Below, in pieces: positions 5,222-6,184 of a DNA stretch of 6,184 nt. Made by a program: the position numbers and the translations under genes. Source of the stretch: Kmv42 sp040757455 (GTDB lineage Bacteria > Nitrospirota > Thermodesulfovibrionia > Thermodesulfovibrionales > SM23-35). The stretch lies in the NCBI GenBank assembly GCA_040757455.1, contig JBFLXE010000134.1:1-6184 (forward strand), written 5' to 3'. The notes beneath the pieces are model-generated. The model was given only the letters and a program-made list of their open reading frames with translations, searched no databases and was not told the DNA's origin. The first letter of the stretch is position 1; each line of letters starts with the position of its first letter.

Positions 5222-6184
5222 TCAAAGAATTCTTCGAAGCTCTGCTTCGTAAACCGCAATCAACTTTTCACAGACCTTTTCCCAACTGTTTTCCTCTTTA
5301 TATCTATTGAAATCGAATTCCCTTTTCTCCGCAAACAAAGCTGTAATCCCATTCTGCAAATCTGGAATATCTTCAGGCTTAACAACTATCCCAAGGTTAA
5401 ATTCCTTCACCACCTCGCCTATTCCGCCAACGTCAGAAACAACACAGGGTCTTTCGAAGTTTATGGCAAGATTGAGCACACCGCTCTGGGCATGAAAGCT
5501 CCTTTTATAGGGCAAAACGAGCGCATCAGCCACCTTGAACACTTCAGCGGCTTCTTCGTTTGTAATATATTTTTCGACCCAAGATACCGAATTACTTAAA
5601 TTATTCTTTCTTATCATATCCCTGTAATATTCTATTGGTTTTTCTGATAATCCTGCACGTTGTCCTGTTATGAGTAGAAAATATTCATCTTTCAGATCTT
5701 TCATTGTATCCAATAAAATATCAAGCCCTTTATTTTCACGTATTGACCCAAAAAAAAGGAGGATCTTCTTGCCCTCAGGCACGTGATATTTAACCTGCAA
5801 ATTAGTCCTGGCGACAGAACTTGGGGGAAGATTAAAATATCCATGTGGAATTATCTGTATTTTGTCTGATGGCTGATAGAATGACTCAATAATTTCTTTT
5901 TTCAGAGAGGCTGTGTGAACCAATAATTTATCCGCTATATCGTACATTGTTTTTTTCATTTTCTTATCTATGTCTCCCCCCAAAAAAAGCTTATGGGGCA
6001 GTATTTCATGAACGGTAAGGATGACTTTTGTCCCCTTTCTTTTAAGCCTGTGAATTGTTATTAGATCAGTGAGATAAAAGGGGAACAGGATGTGGGCTAA
6101 TTTTATGTTTTTTTGTGGCTTTACTGCAAATGCATTATAGAGGTATTTGGAAATATGGAGGGGGTATTTAATAATTTTTTTTTT
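5222..6184 (-). CDS. GT4-like glycosyltransferase lacking the EX7E glutamates, 5' end cut by the window edge
   Basis: The frame is open from the right edge to a TGA at 5222-5224, giving 320 visible residues. A TTG at 5983 could be taken as a start, but the 67 codons above it read as glycosyltransferase sequence (LAHILFPFYLTDL, then TVHEILPH at visible 57-64), so the true start lies outside the window. IIPHGYF (visible 111-117) replaces the usual IPNGVD. FGSIRENKGLDIL (145-157) supplies the phosphate-binding Arg/Lys pair. At the EX7E position the protein reads HAQSGVLNLA (231-240), with Ala at both Glu positions, followed by SDVGGIGE (250-257). A QSG form of this motif occurs in a known branch of GT4-like enzymes, so it need not be inactive. 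It is probably the upstream cistron of the two paralogues, 14 bp away from the nearer one. Substrate unknown. Confidence 0.88.
   Translation of the reverse strand, partial: KKKIIKYPLHISKYLYNAFAVKPQKNIKLAHILFPFYLTDLITIHRLKRKGTKVILTVHEILPHKLFLGGDIDKKMKKTMYDIADKLLVHTASLKKEIIESFYQPSDKIQIIPHGYFNLPPSSVARTNLQVKYHVPEGKKILLFFGSIRENKGLDILLDTMKDLKDEYFLLITGQRAGLSEKPIEYYRDMIRKNNLSNSVSWVEKYITNEEAAEVFKVADALVLPYKRSFHAQSGVLNLAINFERPCVVSDVGGIGEVVKEFNLGIVVKPEDIPDLQNGITALFAEKREFDFNRYKEENSWEKVCEKLIAVYEAELRRIL

Noticed and set aside
5981..5983. TTG as the start of the rightmost glycosyltransferase
   Set aside because: The frame stays open to the edge and the 67 codons before it look like glycosyltransferase sequence (TVHEILPH and a hydrophobic strand), so the start is outside the window.

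Overview
This window looks like part of a surface-polysaccharide (O-antigen, capsule or exopolysaccharide) glycosylation locus from a free-living bacterium of moderate to low GC. Four of the six genes are GT4-type (GT-B fold) glycosyltransferases and a fifth is a PIG-L-type N-deacetylase. Nothing fixes the taxon. The scattered palindromic repeats, one intergenic (GTCATTGCGAG type) and one C/G-rich family inside a gene, are of kinds I associate with environmental Gram-negatives such as Desulfobacterota or Nitrospirota. That is a guess from memory, not a result.

Layout: a plus-strand run (1-2475) converges on a minus-strand run (6184-2700). The plus run is the 3' end of an unrecognised gene (1-360), a GT4 glycosyltransferase (360-1448) and a PIG-L deacetylase with a coiled-coil tail (1435-2475). 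These genes overlap (TAATG at 358-362; 14 nt at 1435-1448), so they are probably one translationally coupled operon. The 224-bp gap between the converging runs holds a nested palindromic repeat and no gene. The minus run, read from the right edge leftwards, is a 5'-truncated GT4-like glycosyltransferase (6184-5222), a GT4 glycosyltransferase (5207-3891) and its tandem paralogue (3806-2700).

The most unusual feature is in the middle minus-strand gene. A 195-bp GC-rich repeat element (4515-4709) with 7-bp terminal inverted repeats, a strong hairpin near each end and three 36-bp tandem units sits inside the coding sequence. It keeps the frame and adds exactly 65 codons. The adjacent paralogue lacks it and so shows the uninterrupted form. 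Catalytic motifs on both sides of the insert are intact.

Working together, the glycosyltransferases would each add one sugar to a lipid-linked or cell-surface glycan, and the PIG-L protein would remove an N-acetyl group from an amino sugar in it. Donor, acceptor and linkage cannot be read from sequence alone.
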